Below are positions 49,113-61,599 of a stretch of 64,000 bases of DNA, one piece after another. The position numbers and the translations under genes were made by a program. The DNA lies in the NCBI RefSeq assembly GCF_050947875.1, contig NC_134568.1, forward strand, positions 199,058,258-199,122,257, written 5' to 3'. Within the stretch, counting starts at the first letter, position 1, and every line of letters begins with the position of its first letter. The notes under the pieces were generated by a model. That model had not been told where the DNA came from and did no database searches. It saw nothing but the letters and a program-made list of their open reading frames with translations. Source of the stretch: Dermacentor variabilis (taxonomy: Eukaryota > Arthropoda > Arachnida > Ixodida > Ixodidae).

Positions 49113-52013
49113 TCCCCCGGTTTATTTTTATTATTTTTTTAACGTGATTCGCTCGCGTATAATGTCCCGCCCCGCTGTCGCCAGGATCGGCCATGGGCGC
49201 TAGGGATGATGAAAAGAAATCGATAAAATCGGAGGAAATTAATCTTTTTAAAGATAGGCCTCAGAAAAGGTCTTCAAGATTCCAATGTGGGATACCAGCA
49301 TTAAGCAGCTGCGAAAGCGTTGCTGGAGATTTCTTTCGTCGCACTCTCGATGTTTCTCGAGGCGCCTACAAAGGACAGGAAGCCTGCACGTCCCTGCTGG
49401 GAGGAAAGCAGATACATTGTGAACATTAATTATCAGCGGAAATGAGTAAATAGTGCACAGTTAACGTAATCTGAACAAGTTCTAGGTTTCTTTGGCGTCT
49501 TTCGTTTCATTTCTTTCTTTTTCTTCCTTCCAAACTTCCATGCTTCTTTTTATAGCAGCTGATAAAGTATTCGTCACCGGAAACGACGCGACTGCCGAAA
49601 AAAATGACATGAGTACGTAGGAAGCCCACAACTGAATATCACTGTTCAGTGCCCGGCACCGTTTAGGCGCGGCAAGACCCCGCCACAAGGATCAGTAACA
49701 TGGCGGGGCCATGCCTCAACGATCCGTTCAGACGCGCTACAAGGCCGCTTGAGAGATGGGTTCGCTGTTTCGCGGTTAACCTATCAGTTAACTTCCAGCG
49801 GTTCGATCCTCGAAAGCGCAAGGTCAGTCATGGTACTTCAATTCCAAAAAGACCAACAATGTACGTGGTATCAACCCACAGGGCGTCGGAATTTTGGGCA
49901 CCAATTGGACTTTCTGGAATTTAGCCAGCCCCAAGCTTCTGCGCCAATGATATTCGCACGCAGTTTTCTTGATAGAATGGACCTATCAGGGCGTCATGAA
50001 GGAAATATGGGTCACATAAGTTTGCCTTTATTTAATAGCAAGGTGACACGTGCCATCGTCTCCCCTCCCCCGCAATAAGAACGGACGGCCTCAAAATATC
50101 TGCACATCAAAAGAGAAATCAGCCGCAGAGCTTTAGCCATGCCGTATTACCTCACGGGAAAGCACATCGGTGCATCGTCCGTGCAGGGAATGCGCGCTCT
50201 TGCCTGTAGATGAGCGACGGCGTCGGGAATGCACGCCGTGTCCTATGATTGCTTCCTCCGCCCAGCGTTTTCTTTCCACCATCCCTTTTTTCTTGCGAGA
50301 AAAAAAAAAAGAAAAGAAAAGGAGGAGCGGGGAGTCAGTTCATGCAGGTGGTGGTTCATTAGCGCAATTCAATGGACCATTTGCGGAACCTCGAACTTGG
50401 CGTTTCTGCGATGCGAAACTTGCTTTAAGAAGAAAATCAAGCTGGCGTAGCGATGGCTAGTTCAAACGCGAGGCGGATCGATGTTCATTCTTCCCGAGTG
50501 CAAGCACGCCGCGTTCGTGTTCCTTGGCTTCGTGCTGGTACTTTTTAGCAGTGGGCATGCTACTCTTACATTTACTAGCTTCCGAAAATTAGTAGAGTGG
50601 TTCCCACACGCGAAGCTGCGCCTGCTCGTACGGCGCCTGAGATGCGGTTAGTAAATAAATAATTATGAGACATTAATTAATAAATTAAAGTGCTAGCGTT
50701 AGCACTACGGACCTGCAAGGAAGACGCAACCCTATCCTAGTACTTCAGTGGAGCCACCGCGAGACAAGCTCTGCTCAGGGAGCATGTAAAGCGTGCCGAA
50801 CGACACATTTTCTAGATGGAATTTGGGACCAATTGTTCCGTTTTTTTTTTTTTCCCGCCTACTGTAAAGCTCCAGACGCAAGTAAAATGATTACCGGGAT
50901 TGCGTGAACCCGTCCCCACTTCTACGAACTTTCCAGCCGCAAACTTTTGTTAGTAGCAAGGAGCATGGAAATAAAAAAGGCGATTGATTGCTCGTCTGCG
51001 AAATATCTTGATCGGAGTTACCCTAATGCTACAAAATGGCATAAGCTCTCATGACCGATCAAACGTTTTCAAGATGTAGCAAGAAATACGAAACACAATC
51101 GTGATTTCATTCAACTCGAGTGTTCAGGAGCGAGGGATCTTGTTTTCATTGTGTCTTCAACCTGTCGACACAGGGGAGAACGGCGAGGTGGGAGTGGGGC
51201 TGGCACGTGGTGCTGGGTGCGCTAGCGAATGTGGGCAAAAATGCAGCGTGGCTTTTCTTCAGAGCACTACTTCTCAGTGCAGGGCTTCCTTTGCCCTGGC
51301 TTTCGAGCCGGGAAGGGCGACGTAGGGGGAGCTGGAGAATTCCGGGAGCTTTCAAGTGACGTCCCACCCGTGGCTTCACGGACGAGTTGGTTGCCCTCGA
51401 GTTCGCTCCGTCCTTCTGTCATCCCGTCAGGTGCTCTACCGGGAACGGAGGCGGCGCACTGTGCTCTCTCCACCGCTCTCCCCTACGGTCCCGTAAGAGA
51501 GCCATATACAGCAACACCTGTGTCATGTACACTCGAAAACTGCCTTCGCCGGTCAGCGATTACCAGCTTCACCAGAGTCAGAAGATTCTCGAGGCGCATT
51601 AAACATGGACACCTCAATTGTGCGTACATAGGGGAAGGGCTAGAATCCAGCTGGCGATACTAGATAGCTTGTTCTGCTCAATTGGACAAAAGTTGAGGGA
51701 AAAATTTTGTAGATCCCACGTACTGTAGGAATCGATATAAGCGAAGCTTTATGTGCTGTTTGCTTTAATTGACGATAATTAGCGGTGTGTTAACGGCGAA
51801 TGTTTAATTTCTTGGACGTTCAGCCCACCACGAGAATGGTGAGTTGATGTTAAACGCTACCTTGCGTGAACCACTGCTGTTTGTCTGGTAGCACACAGAA
51901 CATACCGGGAGAGGTCTTTGCGTGAGGCATTGTTGTGCGCCATATTTCATACCCTCTGAGAGGGTTTAGCATTGTCATTGCCTAACATGGAACATCGCAT
52001 CGTGGCAGATGTA
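49113..52013. other. No host gene recognised (2.9 kb)
   Basis: Several frames of 60-144 codons occur, the longest at 51229-51663 on +. None has a recognisable domain, paired splice sites in phase, or similarity to a neighbour. The GC-rich block at 51160-51480 overlaps frames on both strands, which suggests composition rather than coding. Transposon remnants are likely. Confidence 0.4.
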
Positions 52014-52216
52014 TTAAAATAATTAAATTATGAGGCGGTACATGCCAAAACCACAATTGTATTGTGAGGCACGCCTTAGTGGCGGATTCCGGTTCGTGTC
52101 CCTAAATCTAAGTGTATGAGCGTTTCTTATTTCGCCCCCGTCGAAATGCGGCTGCCGCGGTCGGGATCACATCCGGCACCTCGAGCAATGCCATAGCCGC
52201 AAAGCTACCACGGGGG
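52014..52216 (-). mobile_element. Ruka-like SINE, reverse orientation
   Basis: On + it reads tail first (GTACATGCCAAAACCACAAT), then TTTCGCCCCCGTCGAAATGC, then the head with GATCACATCCGG and CCATAGCCGCAAAGCTACCA. Confidence 0.8.
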
Positions 52217-52768
52217 CGCAGAAGCGCTGATTTGACGTGCGACCGCTTCCGTAGTGTCGCCTAGACCCTGCGGTGCGCTGTAATTAATGCGGTTCTGCTT
52301 CCTCACGCCCTGCATAGGTTGTCCGCTTGACGAATTTGCATGGTGTTTATTTTTCAGAAATAGCAGAAACGTACCGCACCATACCTTGAACTTAAATTTA
52401 TCTCGTTTCCCCTTAACCGCTGTCGTTTCTAGTAATAGGTTTTCCTTGCCTTCTCACGTCGCCTTTTCTTTAGTCCCCCTCCCCTTGTGTGGGAACTGCG
52501 AGCGAGGTGGCAAGGCTGTTAATCCCTCGTTTCGCGACTGCGTCGGTTCTACCCATTGTCTGCCTCCTCTCCCCCTCGTCCCAAGTGTTCTACCTAGCCT
52601 CCCTCTGGACCTGCACGTTGGCAGAAAGATAAGCGCTGCAATTTCTGCAATGCTTTTGAGGAGGTCACGGATAATTACAACTGTCAAAGAGGCTAATGTG
52701 GCGACGCCCAGGGAGCTCTAGAGGGTATAGTGCACGTTCGATGCGGTGCAGAGGTCAAATGAGCAGCA

Positions 52769-53440
52769 GTGGAAAAGTCGAAGGAAGAGGCAAAGAAAGC
52801 TTCCCTTCAGCGGCAAGCCTCACGTTTAAGCGGCGCTGGTTACCCGAGCCACGTGCTTGTGTCAGTTGCAGAAGGATTGTTTAAGAAGGCACATAAACAC
52901 AGTTCGGAGCAGGTTAAAGGTACAAGCATTGACATAAACAAAAGAAAGGTTACTGTCATCCCCTACATACATAGGTTCTCCCACAGATTAAAAAAGATTG
53001 CTGGAAGGAGCGGCATCAACGTTGGTTTTTCGGCTCCTAATAAATTGGTGAGCCTGTGCAGAAACACGAGGCCAGAAAGAATCACAGGTCCCGCATGCGA
53101 AAAGGAACATAAAAATAAATTTATTGATTGCATCGCGGGTGTGGTATACCGCATTCCTCTCGCGTGTGGACGATCCTACATTGGTCAAACTGGTAGATGC
53201 ATAAATGACAGGCTACGAGAACACAATAACAAAGTAAACAACGTGGCTGCTGGCAGATTTCTTGCCATCCATTGCAAAGATGCAAATGCAAACCCAGATT
53301 TAAAGAAACAGTCATAATGAGTAGAAGCAGGCGTGAGATGACGCACTCGATAATAGAAGCTAGACACATATCAACATCTGGTGACACATGCGTCAGTAAG
53401 CCTACCATTTCATTATCCACAAAGAGTTTGATTATCTTTG
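52769..53440 (+). pseudogene. Penelope-like retroelement, GIY-YIG endonuclease end
   Basis: The frame carries the linker after the reverse transcriptase (SRLSGAGYPSHV, VTVIPYIHRFSHRLKK, INVGFSAPNKL), then the GIY-YIG nuclease: VVYRIPLACG for the GIY strand, SYIGQTGRCINDRLREH for YIG and the catalytic Arg. A frameshift near 53272 moves the rest (CKCKPRFKETVIM, then SIIEARHI with the conserved Glu) into the next frame. Penelope-like elements combine an RT with this nuclease. Here the RT is missing, so it is 5' truncated and inactive. The lower-case stretch to about 53540 looks like its 3' UTR. Confidence 0.88.
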
Positions 53441-54029
53441 TTCGCGTTGAACGTGTACATTCTGCCAGTCTATGCGGTAAAAAAGTGCCTGCGCGTGGTC
53501 CCTGTTCTTTTGTGTATTAAATGTGCCTTTCTGTTGTCCTTGTCATTCAGCTTGCGCTACAGCAAAATAAGATCTCGAGGGGTTCCTTTCTCACTTACCC
53601 CGGTGCTTCTTTCCCGCTTTTGTTTCTGCTCTTGTTTTGTAGCAGAACCACCATCCTCGTTTCTAATTACCCGCGTTAAAGCCCTTGCCCAATGTCCTGC
53701 CTTTAGGAGCCGGGGTGTCGAATTCGCACGACACATTTGCTTCGTGTCAACGTTCCCTCCTAATTTGACCCTAGGCGAAAGCTGTGTTTTTAGCGGTACC
53801 CCGCCGGGGGTTTCGTTGTATTTTACTGTGAGCAGTAGTACGAGCCCACATATTAACGATCGCTTTAGGCTTTTACTCGGTCCGAATTTCGGTTTTAAGA
53901 ATTATTCTAAGCAAAAAAAAAAAAAAAAGAAACTAATGAAGATGAAGGAACCGTAATATAATTCGTTTGCTTAATAACACGTCTTTTGTGTTCAGTGTCT
54001 TTTCTTCCCTTAGGTACAATGATAAAACT
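53441..54029. other. No gene recognised
   Basis: A 172-codon frame (53438-53956) shows no domain and ends in a poly-A-like tract at 53913-53930. It may be the 3' part of a retroelement. Confidence 0.35.
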
Positions 54030-54345
54030 GAAATGTGTCAATAATTGTTCCACCATACATCACGCCCCCATCACGCATATCAGAACGCATCGGTCATCGA
54101 CTCCAAGTTGGATGCCCACGTACCCGGATAAGTACATTCCAAGCATCGTGTCTTTCCACGTGCATCAAAATCTGGAACGACCTACCTCACGACATCGCCG
54201 CCATCACGTGCCCAGCCACATTTTCTGCAACCATTACCAATATTATGCGATCCCTTGTACGTATGTGTTTGTAGCTACCTCTATTACCACCCCTTATGTA
54301 ATGCCCCGAAACGGGGTCTTTAAGGTAACAAAGTTAAGTGAGCTA
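54030..54345 (+). pseudogene. CR1/L2-like LINE 3' end
   Basis: YITPPSRISERIGHR and FQASCLSTCIKIWNDLPHDI follow the usual end of such ORF2 proteins (arginine-rich strand, then WN-LP). The 3' UTR holds TGTAATGCCCCGAAACGGGG, a short inverted repeat typical of these tails. Confidence 0.7.
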
Positions 54346-54654
54346 AAGTGGTCACATGCGGTGCATGCGCCTATCTGAGCACTTTTGGTAGCTCGATCCG
54401 CATGCACACGACAAAGCCCCGACAGGATTGCTAGTTTCGTTCATTGTGCGAGGCTGTTCGCTTGTGATACTCCTCGAATCATCAGAATTCTCAAGTTGCG
54501 TTTCTTTTCTTCTGGGCAAGAAGGGGGGTGGGGGGCGCCCCTTGCTTACACATTTCATTCGTAAAAATGGTGTTCTAAAATAACTGCAAGCCTTGTGCTG
54601 CCTGTCCCATGAACACGACTTCAACACGTATACATTCTAACATATCCGTCTTGG

Positions 54655-54880
54655 GGGATGGTGGCGTTGGTATTGCGCTGCTGAGCCCGAGGTCGTGGGG
54701 TCAAATCCCGGCCACAGCGGCCGCATTTCGATGGGGGCGAATTGCGAAAAAACCCGTGTACCGCGCACTGGGTGCACGCTGAAGGACCCCGGGTGGTCTC
54801 AATTAATCCGGAGTCCTACCCCTATGGAATGCCCCATAATCAGATCGTGGTTTTGGCACATAAAACCTCAGAATTTATGC
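54655..54880 (+). mobile_element. Ruka-like SINE
   Basis: Head with TGGCGTTGGTATTGCGCTGC and B box GGGGTCAAATCCC, then ATTTCGATGGGGGCGAATTG and the tail GTGGTTTTGGCACATAAAA. Confidence 0.88.
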
Positions 54881-55319
54881 TTGTTTGTTTTTTATCATAG
54901 CCATATCGTGGTTCTGGCGCGTCGGAACCCACAATTTAATTCAATTAATTTAATAGATTCCAACGTGGGCATTGGAACTGCATAATTTTTCCTTGTTTTT
55001 CCATTCGTCCACAGTATCAATATATGTCACATACCGGTGATAGAGCAAAGCAGACAAGAAATTCGGGTAAAATAATGTGTTGGGCTAATAAATATATAGC
55101 TGAGCATTGCTTACGCCCAGTTGTGCTCACATTCTGCGCGCTCAGGCACTGCCCAGAACTCGGTTGTTGCAAAGTCGCGAGCGACGAGCGGCCAACTTAT
55201 ATGCCAAACGACAGAGAAGATGAGCGGACACACCACCGCGTATTCCTGCGAGCGGAGCGTGGGACGCGTTTCGCTTTCCGCTGCGACCATGAGCGCTGTT
55301 TGTTACCAAAACACATCGT

Positions 55320-55388
55320 AAGTTATGAGGGACGCCGTAGTGGAGGACTCGGAATCTGTTTTGACAACCTGGGTTTCTTTTCTATTTT
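55320..55388 (-). mobile_element. Ruka-like SINE fragment
   Basis: AGGGACGCCGTAGTGGAGGA and CAACCTGGGTTTCTTTT mark a short reverse-orientation piece. Confidence 0.55.
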
Positions 55389-55546
55389 AGCCACCTGTGG
55401 TCCAAAAGACGTTACACGAGCGTTTTTGCATTACGCCCTCGATTCGGGATAACACTTTCTGCGCGAGAGAGAGGGAGAGGCGGGCGTTCCTTTAGGGTGC
55501 TTCAAAACCACGTGTCCGGCGCTGGCGTCGAGACACTGGAGAGGCC

Positions 55547-55742
55547 CGTCGCGGTAGCTTAGTGGCTATGTCGTTGCGCTGCTCTTGAGGTAGCGGGTTC
55601 ACGGCGCCCGCATTTCGATGGTGGTTGGGGGGGGGGGAGAGAAATGAAAAACGCTGACATACCCCGGGTGGCTAAATTTATTCCGGAGACCCTCACCACG
55701 GCGAGCGTGGTTTTGGTGCGTACACCTCCAGAATTTAATCTA
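55547..55742 (+). mobile_element. Ruka-like SINE with G-run
   Basis: Head GGTAGCTTAGTGGCTATGTC, then CATTTCGATGGTGGTT, a run of G, AAAACGCTGACATACCCCGG and a tail with GTGGTTTTGGTGCGTA. Confidence 0.8.
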
Positions 55743-55789
55743 TTTCTGGGGAGGATTACGTGACGCCAGGCCTATAGCATGTTACTCCA

Positions 55790-56470
55790 TAATATGATGA
55801 AAAATGAAATGATATACATAGTAGGAGGATGAAAATGAAGGAAGGAAAGGTAGGGAGGTCAACCAGACGCACGTCCCGTTTGCTACCCTGCACAGGGGAC
55901 TGGGTTTAAGGGAGCAAAGGAGAGGAAGGGAAGAAGGCATTATCGGTATGAGTACATGCGGATGCCCATAACTTCACGCCTATAATCGGCCACGGCGGCC
56001 AGTCGCTTTCATGAAATGTAGCAGTGCCCGCGTCGCTTTGTAAGCATGCGACGCATGGAGCCATGGTCCGAGAATCTTAGTCTCTGAAAATGGTCTGTTA
56101 TCTAATCAGTTTAACACCCTCTGAAGAACGTCGCGTTCTTTGTCACAGAGATCACAAAAACACAACACATGCTCAATCATCTCTTCACAGTTGCACGAGT
56201 CACAGATCGGTGTTTTGGACATTCCAATAAGGAATCAGTAGGCTTTCGTAAAAGCCACCCCTAACCAGAGGCGGTCCAATAAAGTTGCATCACGCCGGGA
56301 GAGGTTCGATGAAATCTGCAGCTCCAATGTAGGATCCAACAGGTGAAGACGGCAGTTGGAGAAAATCGGGGTGTTGCACAAAGCTTCAGTATTGGTTTGA
56401 GCAAGTAAACGAAGACCCCTCGCAGCATCTGTCTTTGATAAGGGTATAGGAAGTGTCAGGGCTTCTTTCA
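55790..56470 (-). pseudogene. LINE (I/Jockey-like) C-terminal end
   Basis: On the minus strand the frame reads LDRLWLGVAFTKAYSLLIG, then CDSCNCEEMIEHVLCFC, a C-x2-C-x7-H-x4-C knuckle that closes ORF2 after the RNase H in these elements. An in-frame stop follows. The 5' part is missing. Confidence 0.8.
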
Positions 56471-56472
56471 CC

Positions 56473-56703
56473 CGTCGTGGTTGCTCAGTGGCTCTCGTGT
56501 TGGGCTGCTGAGCACGAGGTCGCGGGATCGAATTCCGGCCACGGCGGCCGCATTTCGGTGGGGGCGAAATGCGAAAACACCCGTGTACTTAGATTTATGT
56601 GCACGTTAAAGAACCCCAGGGGGTCGAAATTTAGGGAGTCCTCCACTACGGCGTGCCCCATAATCAGAAAATAGTTTTGGCACGTAAAACCCCATAATTT
56701 TTT
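56473..56703 (+). mobile_element. Ruka-like SINE, well-preserved copy
   Basis: Full structure: A-box-like TGGTTGCTCAGTGG, B box GGGATCGAATTCC, GCATTTCGGTGGGGGCGAAA, GTGCACGTTAAAGAACCCCA, and the tail TTTTGGCACGTAAAACCCCA. Confidence 0.95.
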
Positions 56704-56726
56704 TTAGGGTTTCTTTATGGGCTAAA

Positions 56727-56925
56727 AAAATAATGGGGTTTAACGTGCCAAAACCACTTTCTGATTATGAGGCACGCCGTAGTGGAGGACTCCGGAAATT
56801 TCGACCACCTGGGGTTCTTTAACATGCACCTAAATCTAAGTACACGGGTGTTTTCGCATTTCGCCCCCATCGAAATGCGGCCGCCGTAGCCGGGATTCGA
56901 TCCCGCGACCTCGTGCTCAGCAGAG
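56727..56925 (-). mobile_element. Ruka-like SINE, inverted partner
   Basis: Tail-first copy of the same family, 23 bases after the previous one. It loses its tRNA head at about 56925, where a LINE end begins. Confidence 0.92.
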
Positions 56926-57112
56926 TACCAAGAGAAGGGAAGCACAGTAGAGGACGGCAGAAGACTAGGTGGCGCGATGAAATTAGGAAATTTGCGGGTG
57001 CTATAGTTGGACTCGGTTGGCGCAGGACAGGGGTAATAGGAGATCGCAGGGAGAGGCCTTCGTCCTGCAATGGACATAAATAGGCTGACGATGATGAGGA
57101 TGATGATGATGA
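56926..57112 (+). pseudogene. RTE-like LINE, terminal 190 bases
   Basis: GGAAATTTGCGGGTGCTATA, GGCGCAGGACAGGGGTAATA and CCTGCAATGGACATAAATAG match the ends at 16413 and 40811, with the GATGATGATGATGA tail. Confidence 0.85.
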
Positions 57113-58899
57113 CATCAAAAATGTAATTATTACTTTTTCTGCGTTATCTAATATTTTGTTTTCCCTAAGATAGCAATCAAGAAAAGACAGGGGATTGTTG
57201 AAAAAGTGTTTGTCAGTCAGGTTGAGCTCTATATATACAAGACGGCTATGAAATCTTTTTTGATTTCAAGGAGAGCGCTGTTTCGTTTTCTTTTCGAAGC
57301 TGTAGGCTATATAGCATCTTGAGAGCAACGTGCTACAGGCAAGTTTGCCAACTTAAACTATATTTGCCGCTGATGCATGCAATCCAGGGAAACACATATC
57401 GTGCAGTGGCCGAACCACTCAATAAGATATCTGGTTGGAAAACAGGGCTTATCTGCGCTGTTGTAACCTAGTGCTGCAGCAGGCCCATTTTCACGTTTTA
57501 CCGCGTTTTACAGAGCCTTTTTTTCTCCTTACTTGTTGTTCTGCATCAAGTAATGATTAAAGAAGACGCCATCCACCATTTGCAAAAATCAGTAGGCTGC
57601 TTTGCATGGCTGTTTGCTAAAAAAAAAGGTCTCCAATCGACGCTGTGAAGGTGGTTGGGCAGGAAAGCTGCAAACGACTAGAACGACTACCCACTGCGAC
57701 GTAGATTATTCACATGGCGACATTCATATATGCACTGTGCCTAATTATTAGCCCAAGACGTTTCAACGGCCTGCGACTTGGCTTGCGCCGCTACTTCGAG
57801 TACCTACAAAGAGTGGACGAGAGAGAAGAGAAATGCACTTAACCACACTTTCGCCGCCACGCGTATAGCATTTCGCAGTGTTTTTCCATAGCAGTCACAG
57901 TGACTGTTTCTCCACATAACGTCATGCGGCTTACAATTACCCCATTTAACTGTGTCCCTGCAAATATAAAAAATCTGCATCAGCGCACAAAAGGGAGCAT
58001 TTGGTGATGACCGAGTATGCACACTGATTACTAAATTCACATCTGACTAAGACTCCGATTGCTATGCATTCGGGAGCATCTGGGGCCGAATTAACAAAAT
58101 TTTTCGTTCGTATGTGCTCTTGGCAATTGGATGGCCATCTTCGCTAACTATATGTCCGGCATCAGGATTAGCTAGAATTTGCTCTTAGGAACAATTCTAG
58201 CGTAAGAGCTTTTTGTGAATACGGGCCCCCAAAGACGCCAATATTTTTTATTAAAGGCAGGTATTTACGCATACAGATCATTTGTTCTACTGAGACCATG
58301 GAGTAGATCTATGGGATGTGTGAGTACCACTTCGACAATTTCCACGTACCTCGGCTTCCGCTAAGCACAGCACAGGGAACGCGTGGCTGTGCACGCCGCT
58401 AGTTTCCAGAAATGTGCCCTCTTGAACCGCAGGCCGACAACGCCCCCTGGAAGTGCTGCCTGCAGGATGCGATCAGCATCTTCTGCCGCGGATTCAGCTA
58501 GCTTACACCTCATTAGAAACCTCACCCAGTTTTTAAAAAATTCTGCTATTCTCACAACTGATCGCGTGCTTACGACATGCAGAGCGCGCGTAAGAGACGT
58601 AGTATCAACGGAAAAGTGAGGCGCCCAATCCAGTCTGAGCTAAACGAAATTTATGCATCAGTAATGTAGTGGTTTCTGAAGAGCCCGAAAGGCAAATATG
58701 AGCGAGAAGACGGCACAGGCGCTGACTGGTGTGTGCAAGGAAACATGCAGCTGGAAGAAGCAGTCATCGTGGTCACTGAAATCAGCGCGGTGGCACGACA
58801 CAAACCAACCCAAAGCAAATGTCATTAAATTATCATACTCGTGCCTGCAGCATTTAATGACATCTTCATCAAGCACCTTACCTTAAAGAGCAAAGCGCC
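57113..58899. other. No gene recognised (1.8 kb)
   Basis: Only short frames without domains. No repeat family of this window is evident. Confidence 0.4.
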
Positions 58900-59160
58900 C
58901 CCCTTGAGTTTACCAAAATACGTCGTTTATAAAATACTGAAAACCCTCACTGCCAATGTGGCAACACAGATGATGATGTAGAACACCTTTAAGAATGCCA
59001 CCAACTGTTTGAACCAAGAAGCCGACTGGTGTCCAAACTGATGAGGCTTGCTGGAAGACCAATGATTGGAAGCTGATGGGACCGTGGACAAGGAATTTCT
59101 GAAGGCCACTGATATTGTGAATGAATACTAGGATAAGATGCACAAGCGTATTTTCGCCTA
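58900..59160 (+). pseudogene. LINE ORF2 C-terminal remnant
   Basis: HCQCGNTDDDVEH and later AGRPMIG resemble the Cys/His-containing end of a LINE ORF2, but frames shift repeatedly. Confidence 0.5.
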
Positions 59161-59302
59161 GTGCAAAAAAAAAAAACACACACACACACATTGCATGTAT
59201 GGGCACATACGATGCATACACGCATGCATGACATTGTATGCGCCTTTCTCTCTTGTGATATTTTCTGTGTGTGTACTGTACCAGCAGCGTTTGTGACATA
59301 TT

Positions 59303-59368
59303 TGACGTATAACATATGACATATAACATGACATATGACATATGACATATGACATATGACATATAACA
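59303..59368. repeat. Heptamer tandem repeat (TATGACA)n
   Basis: About eight units of TATGACA with single-base variants. The repetitive Met-Ser-Tyr-Val-Ile-Cys-His frames on the minus strand are artefacts of it. Confidence 0.9.
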
Positions 59369-59374
59369 ACGTGC

Positions 59375-59908
59375 CGATTTGGAATCACTATCACGTCGAC
59401 GCCAGTTTGCTCGCCTAACCTTATTTCATAAACTTTATCACCATTCCACGCTTCACGAAGACTTCTTTTCACCACCCCCTGCAGTTTTCCCGCGCCGTGA
59501 CCACGCTAACAAAGTAAAACGCATAATGTGCCGCTCGTCGCTCTACGCAAAATCATTTATTCCTCGCACAATAATAGAATGGAATAACCTACCATCACGC
59601 ATAGTTACTGAAGTTAGCCTACCATCTTTCCAAACTTTGTTGCAAGAAAACGGTTAGTGGTAGCAGATTAGATATTACTTATGCCTATATGCACATATTA
59701 ACATATTATGTAAAATGTTCTTGTGTTTTCATGACTAAGTGCATTTACCCCTTGTTCATATCTATATATTTTATGTTCCTTGTGTGTATGTTTATTTTAT
59801 GTAGTTTTATTTCTTGTGTATATATCATGTTTGTACCCCCCCCCCCTATGTAATACCCTCATGTGAGGGCCCTTAGGGGTAATGTAAATAAATAAATAAA
59901 TAAATAAA
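59375..59908 (+). pseudogene. CR1/L2-like LINE 3' end with (AAAT)n tail
   Basis: RLTLFHKLYHH, then YAKSFIPRTIIEWNNLPSRI, the standard end of ORF2 in this group. The 3' UTR has TAATACCCTCATGTGAGGGC, then an (AAAT)n tail at 59885-59908. Confidence 0.85.
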
Positions 59909-61030
59909 TATTAGGCTATATTTCTCTATTGGAGACGTTCGTGCTCTATGGAGCAATCGAAATGACATCTTATAATATGTCTCTCCATTGTGATGTGCGA
60001 CTGTGATACGTTTTCATTATACTCCCGTGAAAAGGAATAGTCGGCACCATTTGATGGTACCAACACCTCCTTCTTATTCATGCCAATAAGAATCCACCGT
60101 GTTCGTTTCCTCTCTCGCTCTCTCGCCAACCCCCTTTCCTCCCCGCACACGTAAGTGACCACTTCAGCGATACAGCTATACCTAAAAATTGCAGCGCCGA
60201 TTGCTGCGCCTCCATTTGCCTCAACCCTTTGTGGTAATGATAAATTCGCTCTTTGCCTCTGGCGTTTCAAGTACTGACCACCCCTACCCCTTTGGATTGC
60301 TTTATTTGTTATGCTGCCATCCGGCATAGAACGGAAGAGCCATCGCTATGCTCCTGCCGTTTGCATTAGTATGAAGGCAGGTGAGGGGCGGGCGCGCGCA
60401 AGCGGAACCGGTTTGAGCAGTTGTACGGGTCTACTAAGATCGAAGGAGCGTAGGTTGAGGGGCTTACTCAATCGATGTAAAAATGTTGTCAGCGGTCAAG
60501 CGTTTTTGGTAAGAAGCCGATTCTGGCCGGTGACGTGGAGTTTCGGAATTGTTTTCTTGTCAAACGTGTGGCTAACAACCACCCCTTGAGCTTGGCGAGT
60601 AAACACATTCTGCTGGTACGGAAGGGAGCTGCGAGCATTTCAGCCAAGTTTCATTAGAACGTCTTGGTGGGATAGTTGGTGTACATTCAATAACATAAAT
60701 GTCTGCGCGTAAAAACACCCCACAAGGACGCATGCACAGGACGAGCGCGCTCATCCTGTGAATGTCTCCTTGCGTGGTTGTTTTTTTTAATCCAGAAACC
60801 TTAACTATGGCATCTCCCATAGGACCAGTGCTGCTTGCCCATAAATTAAGGCCAGAGTAACGACCGCGTAGTTAAACTTTTATAGGCTATATAAATTTCG
60901 CCCATTAACCAAGTATGTATCATCGTCATCGCCACGGTTATAGTTTTTCCTCTCCATTCTCATCTACCAAGTGTACCAAGACTGCAGAATGCGACAAAGT
61001 GACAGATCGCATCGCGCTTCTAAAGTGGGC
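59909..61030. other. No gene recognised
   Basis: A few frames of up to 133 codons, none with a domain or splice context. Confidence 0.4.
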
Positions 61031-61487
61031 CCCGCGGGGAACCCTTGCTTACGTTTAATGAGATCACTACGCACTACTATCTGTCAAGACGGGTCTTCCC
61101 CCTCCCGCACCCCTCCTTATGTAGGGCGCGGGCGGTTACCCTTCGACTTTTACAAGCCCGTGCGTACCCTAACCTCGCGGTTTTTCATGCCATATACCCC
61201 GAAAGATATCCCAGTGCGGACTGCCCTGCCTGTGGACTAAGGGCAACATTGGACCATGTGTTGTGGGAGTGTGAAGCCATCGGCTCCTCCTTCAGCGAGG
61301 ATAGGTGGGCTGCGCTCTTGGGCAGCCCCGAACTCAACGACCAAACCCTGGCCGTCCAGAGTGCCCGCGATCGGGCCGTCAAGCTCGGCTTGGCGGTCCC
61401 TACGTGGGACTAGCCGGGTGGCGCGGGGTCTCCCCTGCGTCTTCTCTGGACCAAAATAAAGTTACTTCACTCACTCACTCACTCATT
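61031..61487 (+). pseudogene. I-like LINE 3' end with (CACT)n tail
   Basis: LTFNEITTHYYLSRRVF, LRLLQARAYPN and CPACGLRATLDHVLWEC (C-x2-C-x7-H-x4-C) form the end of ORF2. The frame stops at 61413, then AATAAA at 61455-61460 and a CACT repeat to 61487. 5' truncated. Confidence 0.85.
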
Positions 61488-61599
61488 CATGTAAACGGCG
61501 GTTTATGCGCTGGGAAGGCGAACAGGAGACGGTAGTTCGAGTCGCGGTGCATGCAAACGCTGGCGTATCGCACTGAGGGAGAAACACAGCTGCCCCATT

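Noticed and set aside
51229..51663. 144-codon + frame
   Set aside because: No recognisable domain, and the opposite strand is also open across its GC-rich part.
56473..56560. Possible tRNA gene
   Set aside because: A- and B-box-like motifs belong to the SINE head; the body and tail of the SINE follow and no cloverleaf is supported.
59300..59370. Possible CRISPR-like direct repeats
   Set aside because: They are contiguous 7-base tandem units without spacers.
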